Below are positions 26,786 through 34,549 of a DNA stretch of 64,000 nt, piece by piece. Position numbers and translations under genes: made by a program. Within the stretch, counting starts at the first letter, position 1. Each line of letters begins with the position of its first letter. Below the pieces are notes generated by a model that saw only the letters and a program-made list of their open reading frames with translations, had not been told where the DNA came from and ran no database searches. The DNA is taken from the NCBI RefSeq assembly GCF_000242455.2, contig NC_019892.1:4774001-4838000 (forward strand), read 5' to 3'. Source of the DNA: Singulisphaera acidiphila DSM 18658. Lineage in GTDB: Bacteria; Planctomycetota; Planctomycetia; Isosphaerales; Isosphaeraceae.

Positions 26786-27196
26786 ATGTTGCGATTCAAA
26801 CTCGCGCTGTTGGCCGCGACCCTGTCAGCCGGCGCGGTAGGGTGCACGCAGTGTGATACCTGCGACGACTTCCCCACGCCCTGCATCGGCGGCAAGTGCG
26901 GTCCCCAGGCGTATGCCCCCACTTCGGGGGGAACTTATTCGATGGCGGATCCGGGACAAGGTGCACCGGTGATGCTTCCCCCCGGCGCTCCTCAGCCGCC
27001 GGTTCCCTCGGCCGAGGCCGCGACGCCCCCGCCCGAGGTGAGACCATCGGCACCGGCGGCGACCTCGCCCGATTCGGGCCCGGAGCCGCTGCCCCCGGCC
27101 GCAGCCGCCGGGGCGATCTCGGTGCCTCCGTTCTCGACCGAGGTGTCGCCGCCCGCGCCGAACAGCGTGGGGAGCCTCCCCAGCCCTCTTCTCTAA
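26786..27196 (+). CDS. Proline-rich lipoprotein
   Basis: 136 residues. The start MLRFKLALLAATLSAGAVGC has GGAAAGGA upstream and gives a lipoprotein signal with lipobox AVGC (Cys20). Just after it lies a Cys-rich stretch (CTQCDTCDDFPTPCIGGKCG) that could bind metal or form disulfides. The rest is low-complexity Pro/Ala/Glu, with no domain. It is probably an envelope-anchored spacer or surface lipoprotein; function unknown. A terminator hairpin follows. Confidence 0.75.
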   Translation: MLRFKLALLAATLSAGAVGCTQCDTCDDFPTPCIGGKCGPQAYAPTSGGTYSMADPGQGAPVMLPPGAPQPPVPSAEAATPPPEVRPSAPAATSPDSGPEPLPPAAAAGAISVPPFSTEVSPPAPNSVGSLPSPLL

Positions 27197-27282
27197 GATT
27201 GAGCTTGAGATGAGGATGAGACGGAGACAGCCCGTCTCGTGAAAAAAAAGGCGATCGGGGCGGTTTGCCCCTTGCAAAATCA

Positions 27283-27322
27283 ACGCCCGGCCCGGGTCAC
27301 TCGGGTCGGGCGTTTCTCGTTC
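27283..27322 (+). terminator. Terminator behind the lipoprotein gene
   Basis: ACGCCCGGCCCGGGT pairs with ACTCGGGTCGGGCGT (13 of 15, very small loop) and is followed by TTTCTCGTT. The remainder of the 318-bp gap 27197-27514 holds no gene; it must contain the promoter of the glnB operon. Confidence 0.65.
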
Positions 27323-27514
27323 CGGCCGATCCCGCGCCGAGGGCCGACGCGACTCCTGGTCTCGACGCATCGTTCCCAACTTTTTTGTTGACGCCAACCC
27401 TGATTCTCGGTCAATCTGAACGGGCAATCGGGGATGACCTCTTGGGAAGTCCGGGGTCCTGTTATCGTTCGTGCAGCGGCATGAGGGCGGGGCGCCGGGA
27501 AGAGCGGGACCTCC

Positions 27515-27862
27515 ATGAAACTGATCATCGCGTTGATTCAGCCCACCAAGCTCGAGGCGGTTAAGGAAGCCCTTTCCCACGTTGAGGTGTTTCGCCTCAC
27601 CGTGATGGACGTCCAGGGGTTCGGGCGGCAGAAGGGATATACCGAGGTCTATCGAGGGCACGAGTTTACGGTGAACTTGCTCCGTAAAATCGAGCTCCAG
27701 ATCGCGGTCAACGAAGACTTCGTCGAGCCGACCGTGAACGCGATCATTCAGGCGGGACGAAGCGGTCCCGACGGCAAAATTGGCGACGGTAAGATCTTCA
27801 TCCTCCCCATGGACGACTGCATCCGGATCCGAACCGGTGAGCGTGGGCCCGAGGCGATCTGA
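27515..27862 (+). CDS. glnB: P-II family nitrogen regulatory protein
   Basis: 115 residues, full length. P-II proteins sense 2-oxoglutarate and ATP/ADP and adjust nitrogen-assimilation enzymes and transporters. Visible features are MKLIIALIQPTKLEAVKEAL, the T-loop region VQGFGRQKGYTEVYRGHEF and the C-terminal GKIGDGKIFILPM with RIRTGERG. Aligning from residue 1 to the enterobacterial GlnB, the uridylylated Tyr51 is Phe51, while Tyr46 is kept. It should therefore not be uridylylated in the classical way. It is the first gene of an apparent three-gene run with a HAD hydrolase and a receiver-like protein. No amt or glnA is in the window. SD-like AGAGCGGGA lies upstream. Confidence 0.95.
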   Translation: MKLIIALIQPTKLEAVKEALSHVEVFRLTVMDVQGFGRQKGYTEVYRGHEFTVNLLRKIELQIAVNEDFVEPTVNAIIQAGRSGPDGKIGDGKIFILPMDDCIRIRTGERGPEAI

Positions 27863-27940
27863 CCTTGTTTTCGTTTGTCTTCGTTTGGTTTGGTTTTGGT
27901 GGCTCACGAATCATTTGAGTGGGAAGAGACTAGGTTTGGC

Positions 27941-28648
27941 ATGATCCGGGCGGTGATTTTCGACTTCAACGGTGTGCTCGTCGACGATGAGCACCTTCAT
28001 TTCGACATGTTTCGCGAAGTGCTCGCGGCCGAGGGGGTCACGATCACCGATCGCGACTACCACGAGCGTTACCTGGGGCTCGACGATCGCGGTTGCTTCG
28101 AGGCTGCCCTGATCGACGGGGGCCAGGAAGCCGATCAGGAGCGGCTCGACGCCCTAATCGCGCGGAAGGCCGTCCGCTATGCGGAAGAGGCAGGGGTCGG
28201 CCTGCGGTTCTTCCCCGGCGCGGCCGACTGTCTGGCCGCCCTGGCGGGCCGTTGGCCTTTGGCCATCAACTCGGGTGCCTTGCGCCCCGAGATCGAATTC
28301 GCCCTGGGCCTGATCGGCTCGCGGGAACGCGTGGGTTCGATCGTCTCGGCCGAGGACACGAGCCGTTGTAAGCCCGATCCGCAGGGGTATTTGCTTGCCC
28401 TCGCCGCCTTGCGCGACGACCCCAAGGCAGGGGTGCCCGACCTGGATGCGGCCGAGTGCCTGGTGATCGAAGACAGCCTGGCCGGCGTGGCCTCGGCCAA
28501 GGGGGCGGGCATGTTTGCCGTCGGCGTCTCCAACACCTATCGGGCCAATGAGCTCGAAGAGGCTGGAGCCGACGCCGTCTTGCCCGGCGTGGATCACTTG
28601 ACCCCCGGTTGGATCGAGACCCAGTTCGCCCGCAATTCCGGAGGTTGA
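27941..28648 (+). CDS. HAD-superfamily hydrolase (beta-phosphoglucomutase-like)
   Basis: 235 residues from MIRAVIFDFNGVLVDDEHLH. Motif I reads DFNGVL: the nucleophilic Asp is present, but the second Asp usual in HAD phosphatases and mutases is Asn. Motif II is AINSGA, motif III is CKPDPQGYLLAL and motif IV is VIEDSLAGVASAKGAG; a C1 cap with RFFPGAADCLAALAG lies between. It most likely removes phosphate from a small metabolite in the cytoplasm; substrate unknown. The Asn may lower mutase-type activity. It sits 78 bp after glnB and 6 bp before the next gene. Confidence 0.88.
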   Translation: MIRAVIFDFNGVLVDDEHLHFDMFREVLAAEGVTITDRDYHERYLGLDDRGCFEAALIDGGQEADQERLDALIARKAVRYAEEAGVGLRFFPGAADCLAALAGRWPLAINSGALRPEIEFALGLIGSRERVGSIVSAEDTSRCKPDPQGYLLALAALRDDPKAGVPDLDAAECLVIEDSLAGVASAKGAGMFAVGVSNTYRANELEEAGADAVLPGVDHLTPGWIETQFARNSGG

Positions 28649-28654
28649 ACGCCG

Positions 28655-29062
28655 ATGAGCTCCGACCCGACCATGCCGTCAGTGCCGACCCCGGAAGGAG
28701 CGGAGCCGGCGGGCCTGCTCTTGAGCCGGGACCTGATCTTCACGACCAAGGTCACCGGCACCGCCCGTGAACTCGGCCACCGCATCATGGTGGCCGGCAA
28801 CACGGCCCTCGCCCAGGCGATGATCGAGCAGTGGAAGCCCCGCGTCGTCTTCGTCGACCTCTCGGCCGGCGAACTCGTTTCCATCCCGGCCCTCCTGGCC
28901 TACCGGTCGCTGGCCGGCGAGGGCACCCCGTTCATCGCGTTCGGCTCCCACGTCGATACCACGGCCCTCGCTGACGCCCGCTCGGCCGGCTGCGACCCTG
29001 TCCTCGCCCGCAGCCAGTTCACGGCGCAGCTCCCTGCCTTGATCCGCCGCGCGTTCGAGTAG
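28655..29062 (+). CDS. Atypical receiver-like domain protein
   Basis: 135 residues starting 6 bp after the HAD stop codon, so translationally linked. The pattern LLLSRDLIFTTKVTGTAREL, then PRVVFVDLSAGE, then TPFIAFGSHVDTTALADARS follows the alternating strand-helix order of a CheY-like receiver. The Asp of FVDLS could be the phosphorylation site. The usual acidic pair at strand 1 and the conserved Lys (here ARSQF) are missing, so it is probably a non-phosphorylated pseudo-receiver. No output domain is fused. Its partner is unknown; co-transcription with glnB and the HAD gene suggests a linked regulatory role (inference). Confidence 0.7.
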   Translation: MSSDPTMPSVPTPEGAEPAGLLLSRDLIFTTKVTGTARELGHRIMVAGNTALAQAMIEQWKPRVVFVDLSAGELVSIPALLAYRSLAGEGTPFIAFGSHVDTTALADARSAGCDPVLARSQFTAQLPALIRRAFE

Positions 29063-29084
29063 CCCGGCTGTTGGAATGCCTTCG

Positions 29085-29120
29085 AGGCGAGCAGGGGAGC
29101 GTCAGTTCCCCTGTTCGCCT
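29085..29120. terminator. Bidirectional hairpin terminator between convergent genes
   Basis: AGGCGAGCAGGGGA (29085-29098) pairs with TCCCCTGTTCGCCT (29107-29120), 13 of 14, around an 8-nt loop. It is placed between the end of the glnB operon and the end of the RND gene. It shares its arm sequence with the inverted repeat at 22966-23041. Confidence 0.65.
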
Positions 29121-29150
29121 GGAAATCCAAAGAACAATAGGGAAGAAAGG

Positions 29151-32100
29151 TCAGGTCGCCGGGATCGCCAACGGCCTTTCGTGGGCGTGGGTCAGGTACT
29201 CGGCGGGGGGCCCCTCATGGGCGTGCTCGCCGGGTTCGGACCACTTGATCAGCTTGAAGTCCTCGACGAACAGGACGTAGAGGACGGGCACGACCACCTT
29301 GGTGACCAGGGTCGCGACCAGCAAGCCGATGATCTGCACGCAGCAGAGCGGCTCCCAGAGCGGTCCCCCCTTCATGGCCAAGGGGACGAGCCCGCCCACG
29401 GTCGCCAGGACCGTCACCAGGACCGGCCTCAATCGGACCAGGGCCGCGTCGATCACGGCTCGCCGGAGCGGTTCGCCCCGTTCGTGAGCCTCTTCGATGT
29501 ATTCGAAGAGCACGATCACGTGGCTGATGATCACGCCGGCCAGCGACGACAGGCCGAGCATCGCGAAGAAACCGAGCGGGACGTTGAAGATCAGGAGGCC
29601 CATGAGCCCGCCGATCATCCCGAACGGCACCGCCGCGAAGACGAGCAGCGGCTTGGTCAGGCTGTTGAACTGGAGCACCAGGGCCAGGTAGATCCCGATG
29701 ATCGAGGCCACCATCGCCACGGACATGAACGCGAACCCTTTGGCCTGCTCCTCCTTCTCGCCACCGAAGGCGAAGCGATAGCCCGGGGGCCATGCCTTCG
29801 ACGCCTCGACGAGTTGGGTCTCCAACTGGTCGACCACGCGGCTGGGCAGGAGGCCGGGCACGGTGTCGCACTTGACCGTGATACAGCGCTCGTTGTCCCG
29901 CCGGCCGATCTTGGGGGAGACCATCTCGGTCTGGAACGTCCCGACCTGCTCGAGTGGGACTTGCGTGTTGGCCCTTGCGCTGAAGACTTGCATAGTGTTC
30001 AAGTCCTCCATCCGGCTCCGTTCGTCGGGGCGGAGCCGGAGGATCACCGGGACCTGCCGGTCGCGTTCGCGGATTGTGGTCGCCGTGTAGCCGGAGAGCC
30101 CGGCGCTGGTCATCATCGCCACGTCCTGGTTGGTGATCGCCGACATGTTCGCCCGGTCGGTGGCGATGTTGAGGTTGATCTGGAGCGACTCGGGGTCCCA
30201 GTCGTCATGGACGTTCTCGGTCCCCGGGAAGGCGACCATCATCCGTTTGACCTCGTCGCCCAGGTGCCGGAGCGTCGCCAGCTCGGGCCCTTGGAGTCGG
30301 ATCTGGATCGGCGTGCCGATCGGCGGGCCGGACTCGAGCTGTTCGACGGTCACCCGGGCTGCGGCAAACGACGGCGGCAGCTCGCGCTTCATCCGCGCCG
30401 CCAGGGCGGCGGTGGCGAAGGCGTCGTGAGTGTGGACCATGATCTGGGCGTAGTTCGCCGCCGGCTGCTCGGGGACGACCGAGAGCCAGAACCGAGGCCC
30501 CCCCGCGCCGACGAAGGTGGTGTATGCTTCGGCCTCGGAGCCGGCCAGCTTATCGATGGCCGCGATCGCCTTCATCGCCTCGGCCTTGGTTTGGCGGATC
30601 GGCGTCCCCTCGGGGAGGAACAGGTTGACGGTGAACGTGTTGTGCAGGTCTTTGGGAAAGAAGTTGGTGCCGATCTTCGGGACCAGGCTCATTGCCGCGA
30701 ACAGGACGACCAGGCATGAGGCCAGGGCCGCCCACTTGTGCTCCATGCAGAGCTCGGAGAAGCCGTTGTAGATCCGGGCGAACCGCGAGCCCTTGCCCCC
30801 TTCGGCCAGCCCGGACTCGAGCCCCTTCTGCCCCTTGAGCATGTAGTAGCCGAGCATCGGGATGAAGGTCATCGAGACGATCCGGCTGGCCACCAACGAG
30901 GCGGTCACGACGATCGGCAGCGATTGGATGAATTCCCCCGCGCCGCCGCCGACCAGGAGCAAGGGCAAGAACGCGACGATGTTCGTGAGTGTGGCGTAGA
31001 GGATCGCCCGGGCGAGCTTCTGGGGCCCGAGCCAGGCCGCCACGTCGCGGGGCGTCCCGTGGGCGAGCTCCCGGTTGATCGCGTCGCCGGCCACGACCGG
31101 GTCGTCGACGAGCAGGCCGAGGGCGATGATCAAGGCGGCGATCGAGATCTGCTGAATGTCGATCCCGAGCAGGGCGCAAATGCCCAGGGTCATCGCCACC
31201 GTGATCGGAATCGAGAGGGCGACGAGCAGGGCGCTGCGCCACTCCATGAAGAGGAGGGTCACGACGATCACGATGACCATCGCCTCGATCAGGCAGTCCT
31301 TGAACAGGTCGATCTTACGGTGGACCTCGTGGGGCTCGTCGCTGGTGCGCTCCACCTGCAAGTCGTCGGGCAAGACCCCCTCGAGCGACTTGAGGGTTCG
31401 GTCAACGTCTCGGCCGAAATCGGCGATCTGCGTCCCTTTGACGTGGCAGATCGCCAGCGTGACGGCGCGGGTGGTCCAGAGCTGGGCCGGGCCGGTGTGG
31501 TGGGGCCCCTTGGCATGGCCTGACTCAGATTCAGACTTCGCCTCCGCCTTCGGTTCGAGGGTGGTCGGCGGGTGGAGTGGGTTGCGCTTCACCGTGCGGA
31601 AGTTCAGGGTTCTCGCCGGGTCCTCGTAGCCTCGAACGACCTCGGCTAGGTCGCGGAGATAGAGGGGGTAGCCGTTGCGGACGTCGACGACGGTCTCACC
31701 GATCTCCCGCTTGTCGCGGTAAGGGCCGCTCGGCTTGATCGCGAGGGTCTGTTCGGGGAGCTCGACGGAACCGCCGGGCATGTTGATGTTGCGGTAGGCA
31801 AGCTGCTGCGCCAGGGCCATCGGCTCGATGCCAAGCCCGCTCAGACGACGGTTGCTGTAGTAGAGGAAGACCGCCTGCTCCTGGACTCCGATCTGCTCGA
31901 TCTTGCCGACCCGGGGTGATTGTCGGAGCCGGTCCTGGATCAGGTCGGCGAAGCGGTGCAAGTCCTCGTAGGTGTAGCGGGCGACTCCTCCTGGCTCCTC
32001 TTGAACGTGTCGCTTCATTTCGCCGGCCAAGGCCCGGGGCTCGCAGATCAAGAGGGCGGGCCAGATGTCGGGGTGCCCGAGGCCCGCGCCCAGGGTTTCT

Positions 32101-32849
32101 CGCTTCCAGCGGTCGGTCTCGAGATGAAGCCTTGATTCGTCCGCGCCGTCGACCAGCCGAAAGTCGACCACGCCGGCTCCGAGCATCGCGAGGTACTGCC
32201 CGTCCTCGACCAGGCCGACTTCGACGAGGTGCTGGAGGGCGGATCGGGCCAACCGCTCGATGAAGTCGGGCGAGACTGACGAGGGGTGAACCAGGACGCC
32301 GCTGTACCGCCGGTCGCGCAGCGCCTCGGGCCGGGCTGCGCGGGCCGCCTCCAACTTCCGGACGATTAGCTCGGCCCGCTGCTCGACCTCGAAGTTGGTG
32401 ATCGGCGGGCTGCTCACGGTGAGCATAGTCGCGACGGTGTCGCCGAAGTCCTTGTTGAGCTTGGGCCGCAACGGCTGGCCGGCGACGGTCGGCAGGTCGG
32501 TGATCGCCTCGAGCTTGTTGCTCAGGTCCTGCCAGATTGCCTCGGCGTTCTTGATCGTCTCATAGAGGTCGATGAAGACGATCGACTGCCCCTTCTGGCT
32601 GACCGAGCGGACGTGCTCGACGGCCGGGTTCTCGGTCATCACCTTCTCAATTTTGCGGCTGACCTCTTGCTCCACCTCGACGGCGGCGGCCCCCGGATAC
32701 CAGGTCAGCACCACCCCGCTACGGATCTGGATCAGCGGATCCTGACGCTGCGGCATCGACCGGTAGGCGTAGACTCCCCAAATCAAGGTCCCGACCAGGA
32801 GGGTCCAGGCGATCGGCCGCTTGTAGACGAAATATTGCGATGTAGTCAT
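29151..32849 (-). CDS. RND-family efflux permease (first efflux operon)
   Basis: 1232 residues, somewhat longer than AcrB (1049). It is a proton-driven inner-membrane pump that works with a periplasmic adaptor. The N-terminal helix MTTSQYFVYKRPIAWTLLVG, the first porter domain and the charged helix-4 motif LGLLVDDPVVAGDAINRE are visible. Helix runs such as ILYATLTNIVAFLPLLLVGG and GLSSLAGVIISHVIVLFEYI are also clear. A hydrophilic insert rich in Glu, Ser and Lys (near residue 430) is unusual. Substrate specificity cannot be read. It belongs with the adaptor gene at 34550-35815 and the TetR gene upstream, but an IS4-family element now separates it from them, so its transcription may be altered. 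No outer-membrane channel gene is present. Confidence 0.9.
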   Translation of the reverse strand: MTTSQYFVYKRPIAWTLLVGTLIWGVYAYRSMPQRQDPLIQIRSGVVLTWYPGAAAVEVEQEVSRKIEKVMTENPAVEHVRSVSQKGQSIVFIDLYETIKNAEAIWQDLSNKLEAITDLPTVAGQPLRPKLNKDFGDTVATMLTVSSPPITNFEVEQRAELIVRKLEAARAARPEALRDRRYSGVLVHPSSVSPDFIERLARSALQHLVEVGLVEDGQYLAMLGAGVVDFRLVDGADESRLHLETDRWKRETLGAGLGHPDIWPALLICEPRALAGEMKRHVQEEPGGVARYTYEDLHRFADLIQDRLRQSPRVGKIEQIGVQEQAVFLYYSNRRLSGLGIEPMALAQQLAYRNINMPGGSVELPEQTLAIKPSGPYRDKREIGETVVDVRNGYPLYLRDLAEVVRGYEDPARTLNFRTVKRNPLHPPTTLEPKAEAKSESESGHAKGPHHTGPAQLWTTRAVTLAICHVKGTQIADFGRDVDRTLKSLEGVLPDDLQVERTSDEPHEVHRKIDLFKDCLIEAMVIVIVVTLLFMEWRSALLVALSIPITVAMTLGICALLGIDIQQISIAALIIALGLLVDDPVVAGDAINRELAHGTPRDVAAWLGPQKLARAILYATLTNIVAFLPLLLVGGGAGEFIQSLPIVVTASLVASRIVSMTFIPMLGYYMLKGQKGLESGLAEGGKGSRFARIYNGFSELCMEHKWAALASCLVVLFAAMSLVPKIGTNFFPKDLHNTFTVNLFLPEGTPIRQTKAEAMKAIAAIDKLAGSEAEAYTTFVGAGGPRFWLSVVPEQPAANYAQIMVHTHDAFATAALAARMKRELPPSFAAARVTVEQLESGPPIGTPIQIRLQGPELATLRHLGDEVKRMMVAFPGTENVHDDWDPESLQINLNIATDRANMSAITNQDVAMMTSAGLSGYTATTIRERDRQVPVILRLRPDERSRMEDLNTMQVFSARANTQVPLEQVGTFQTEMVSPKIGRRDNERCITVKCDTVPGLLPSRVVDQLETQLVEASKAWPPGYRFAFGGEKEEQAKGFAFMSVAMVASIIGIYLALVLQFNSLTKPLLVFAAVPFGMIGGLMGLLIFNVPLGFFAMLGLSSLAGVIISHVIVLFEYIEEAHERGEPLRRAVIDAALVRLRPVLVTVLATVGGLVPLAMKGGPLWEPLCCVQIIGLLVATLVTKVVVPVLYVLFVEDFKLIKWSEPGEHAHEGPPAEYLTHAHERPLAIPAT

Positions 32850-32956
32850 TGGTCCTTACCTACCCCGGGGTGGTCCGGATGGGTTGGCCGTGCATTGGCG
32901 AGAAGACGTGGATTCTCGTGCTCGATGGCCATTCCTGGGACCGCGGGCGACCCGCC

Positions 32957-34400
32957 CAATGGCACTTACTTTCTCGATTTCAGACCGCGTTTGCGTGGTC
33001 GCAGTGGGAATTTTCTGCGGCGGGCGATCACCTCACGCGGGTAGTGTCGGCCAGGGCGATTCGCGAGCTTACACTGGCCAGACATCCTCAGAACCAAGTC
33101 GATCCGCTCTTGGATCTTCGCGGGGTCCGTGGTATCCAACGACTCCAAGAGCAAGACCTTCACTAACGACCATACCCGGTTGAAGCTCAATCGCCGCGGC
33201 GCGATCTCGACCCGAGCCGCAGCCATCCGGCGAATCAGATTCGCCATGTTATAGGCCACTGTCGCCGAGGCCAGTTCCTTCGCGACCATCTCCGTGGATC
33301 GGCCACGCATCTCTTCCAAGCGAAGCGTCCGCTTCAAATCACGCAGATCGGTTTCGATATTTTGCCGCTGGCCATAGATCGCGGCGAGCTCGCACCCCTC
33401 GTCAGGGAGCCGACTCACAAGCCACAGCGTCAGCTTCTCGGAAATTCGAACCTCGTGCAACCACACACGCAGCGTTGCATCGGCCGGCCATTGTGGGTTC
33501 GACTTGCGTTCCCAGCGGTTGGGCTGCCAAGTTAGTTCCCACTGGTCCTTGCCCTGGGCTTTCCCTTGGCGCACCATCGACCGAAATCGCTTCTCAGTCA
33601 ACCGCAACACGAAGTCGTGGCCCGCCTGGTTGGCTAACCAGGCGAACGCGAAGACGCCAAAATTCCGGTCGGCGATCAACACGGAGCCGACCGGAAGTCG
33701 CGGCATCAAACCGGCCGACAATGGGACTTCGCCAATCGCGGCCGGGCCATACATTGCCCCCACTTCCGGACGCACGGTCACACCGCTGGATAACTCGTGG
33801 GCCGCTACCAAGTGGAGGATCGGCCAGTGCGATTCTCCGTGTTGATTGCGGGCCGGCGGATACGTTTTGCGCAAGGCGTCAGTGGGTGCCAAAGAGAGCG
33901 TGGAACCGTCCACAAGAAACGCGTTACGCCCTTTCACCGATGGCGGAGACTTGGCGATTAAGGCTGCAGAAACCTCGTCAGCCGCCCGTTGAGCCATCTC
34001 CACGGGCAGCCGATCTCGCGCTCGCGAAAACCCACCCGTGTTGGCCGAGAACGATTTCTCACGGGCCCGCTTGTTATCAGGGAGCACATCTGCACTTAAT
34101 CGAGCCAACTCTCCCACAGCGGTGGCCATCGTTGCATTGCAGGTCAACCGTTGATAGATCATCAGCCAGACAACGACCCAAGGCGTGAACACGGTCGAGA
34201 GCGTGGGCGGTTTCTGAGCATGCAGGACATCCGGTGGGACCAAGCGATGGAACATCCGAACCGCCTCACCCAAATCGACGACAGCGGGTGATTCCTGGTC
34301 ATGGTTCATGCGAGGTACTCCCAAAAAATAGGAGTTCATGGCGCAAAAAACGTGCCAGAGGTGCCCCTTATTGCAGGATTGGCGAAAGTAAGTGCCATTG
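32957..34400 (-). mobile_element. IS4-family insertion sequence, 1444 bp, with 11-bp target duplication
   Basis: Perfect 17-bp terminal repeats CAATGGCACTTACTTTC (32957-32973 and 34384-34400) enclose one transposase gene. The flanks carry the 11-bp direct repeat GGCGACCCGCC (32946-32956 and 34401-34411), a length typical of IS4-type elements. The intact ends and duplication point to a fairly recent insertion. It lies between the adaptor and pump genes of an efflux operon, in the same transcriptional direction. Confidence 0.95.
32966..34309 (-). CDS. IS4-family transposase
   Basis: 447 residues from MNHDQESPAVVDLGEAVRMF, with a GGGAG sequence upstream; the longer upstream frame crosses the IS end and is not real. 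DDE features include GRNAFLVDGSTLSLAPTDAL, VGSVLIADRNFGVFAFAWLA and the C-terminal YGQRQNIETDLRDLKRTLRL (Y-(2)-R-(3)-E-(6)-K-like signature). The reading frame is intact and its stop lies inside the terminal repeat. The element is probably transposition-competent. Confidence 0.94.
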   Translation of the reverse strand: MNHDQESPAVVDLGEAVRMFHRLVPPDVLHAQKPPTLSTVFTPWVVVWLMIYQRLTCNATMATAVGELARLSADVLPDNKRAREKSFSANTGGFSRARDRLPVEMAQRAADEVSAALIAKSPPSVKGRNAFLVDGSTLSLAPTDALRKTYPPARNQHGESHWPILHLVAAHELSSGVTVRPEVGAMYGPAAIGEVPLSAGLMPRLPVGSVLIADRNFGVFAFAWLANQAGHDFVLRLTEKRFRSMVRQGKAQGKDQWELTWQPNRWERKSNPQWPADATLRVWLHEVRISEKLTLWLVSRLPDEGCELAAIYGQRQNIETDLRDLKRTLRLEEMRGRSTEMVAKELASATVAYNMANLIRRMAAARVEIAPRRLSFNRVWSLVKVLLLESLDTTDPAKIQERIDLVLRMSGQCKLANRPGRHYPREVIARRRKFPLRPRKRGLKSRK

Positions 34401-34549
34401 GGCGACCCGCCCGCATTGAATTTCAATGGGATGAATTTCAATCGAATTGAAGAGCAGCGGGGCGCCCGCGGTCCCAGGGGGGGGGAGAGCCAGGAGACTT
34501 GTTGCTTGAGTTCTGATCGAATTGTTAGGTCGTTATGCAAGCACGAATC

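Larger units (their letters stand above)
32934..34478. repeat. REP-like palindromic element (copy B), split by an IS
   Basis: Left arm CCTGGGACCGCGGGCGACCC (from 32934) and right arm 34457-34478 (GCGGGGCGCCCGCGGTCCCA...) are inverted copies. Without the IS and one target copy the element would be about 90 bp. It has a GCGGGCG/CGCCCGC hairpin at its left end and a short AT-rich centre (ATTGAATTTCAAT). The IS4-family element is inserted inside the left hairpin. Confidence 0.7.

Noticed and set aside
27262..27277. GG-N10-GC pattern resembling a sigma-54 promoter before glnB
   Set aside because: The -24 box matches poorly (CGGTTT) and a terminator hairpin lies between it and glnB.
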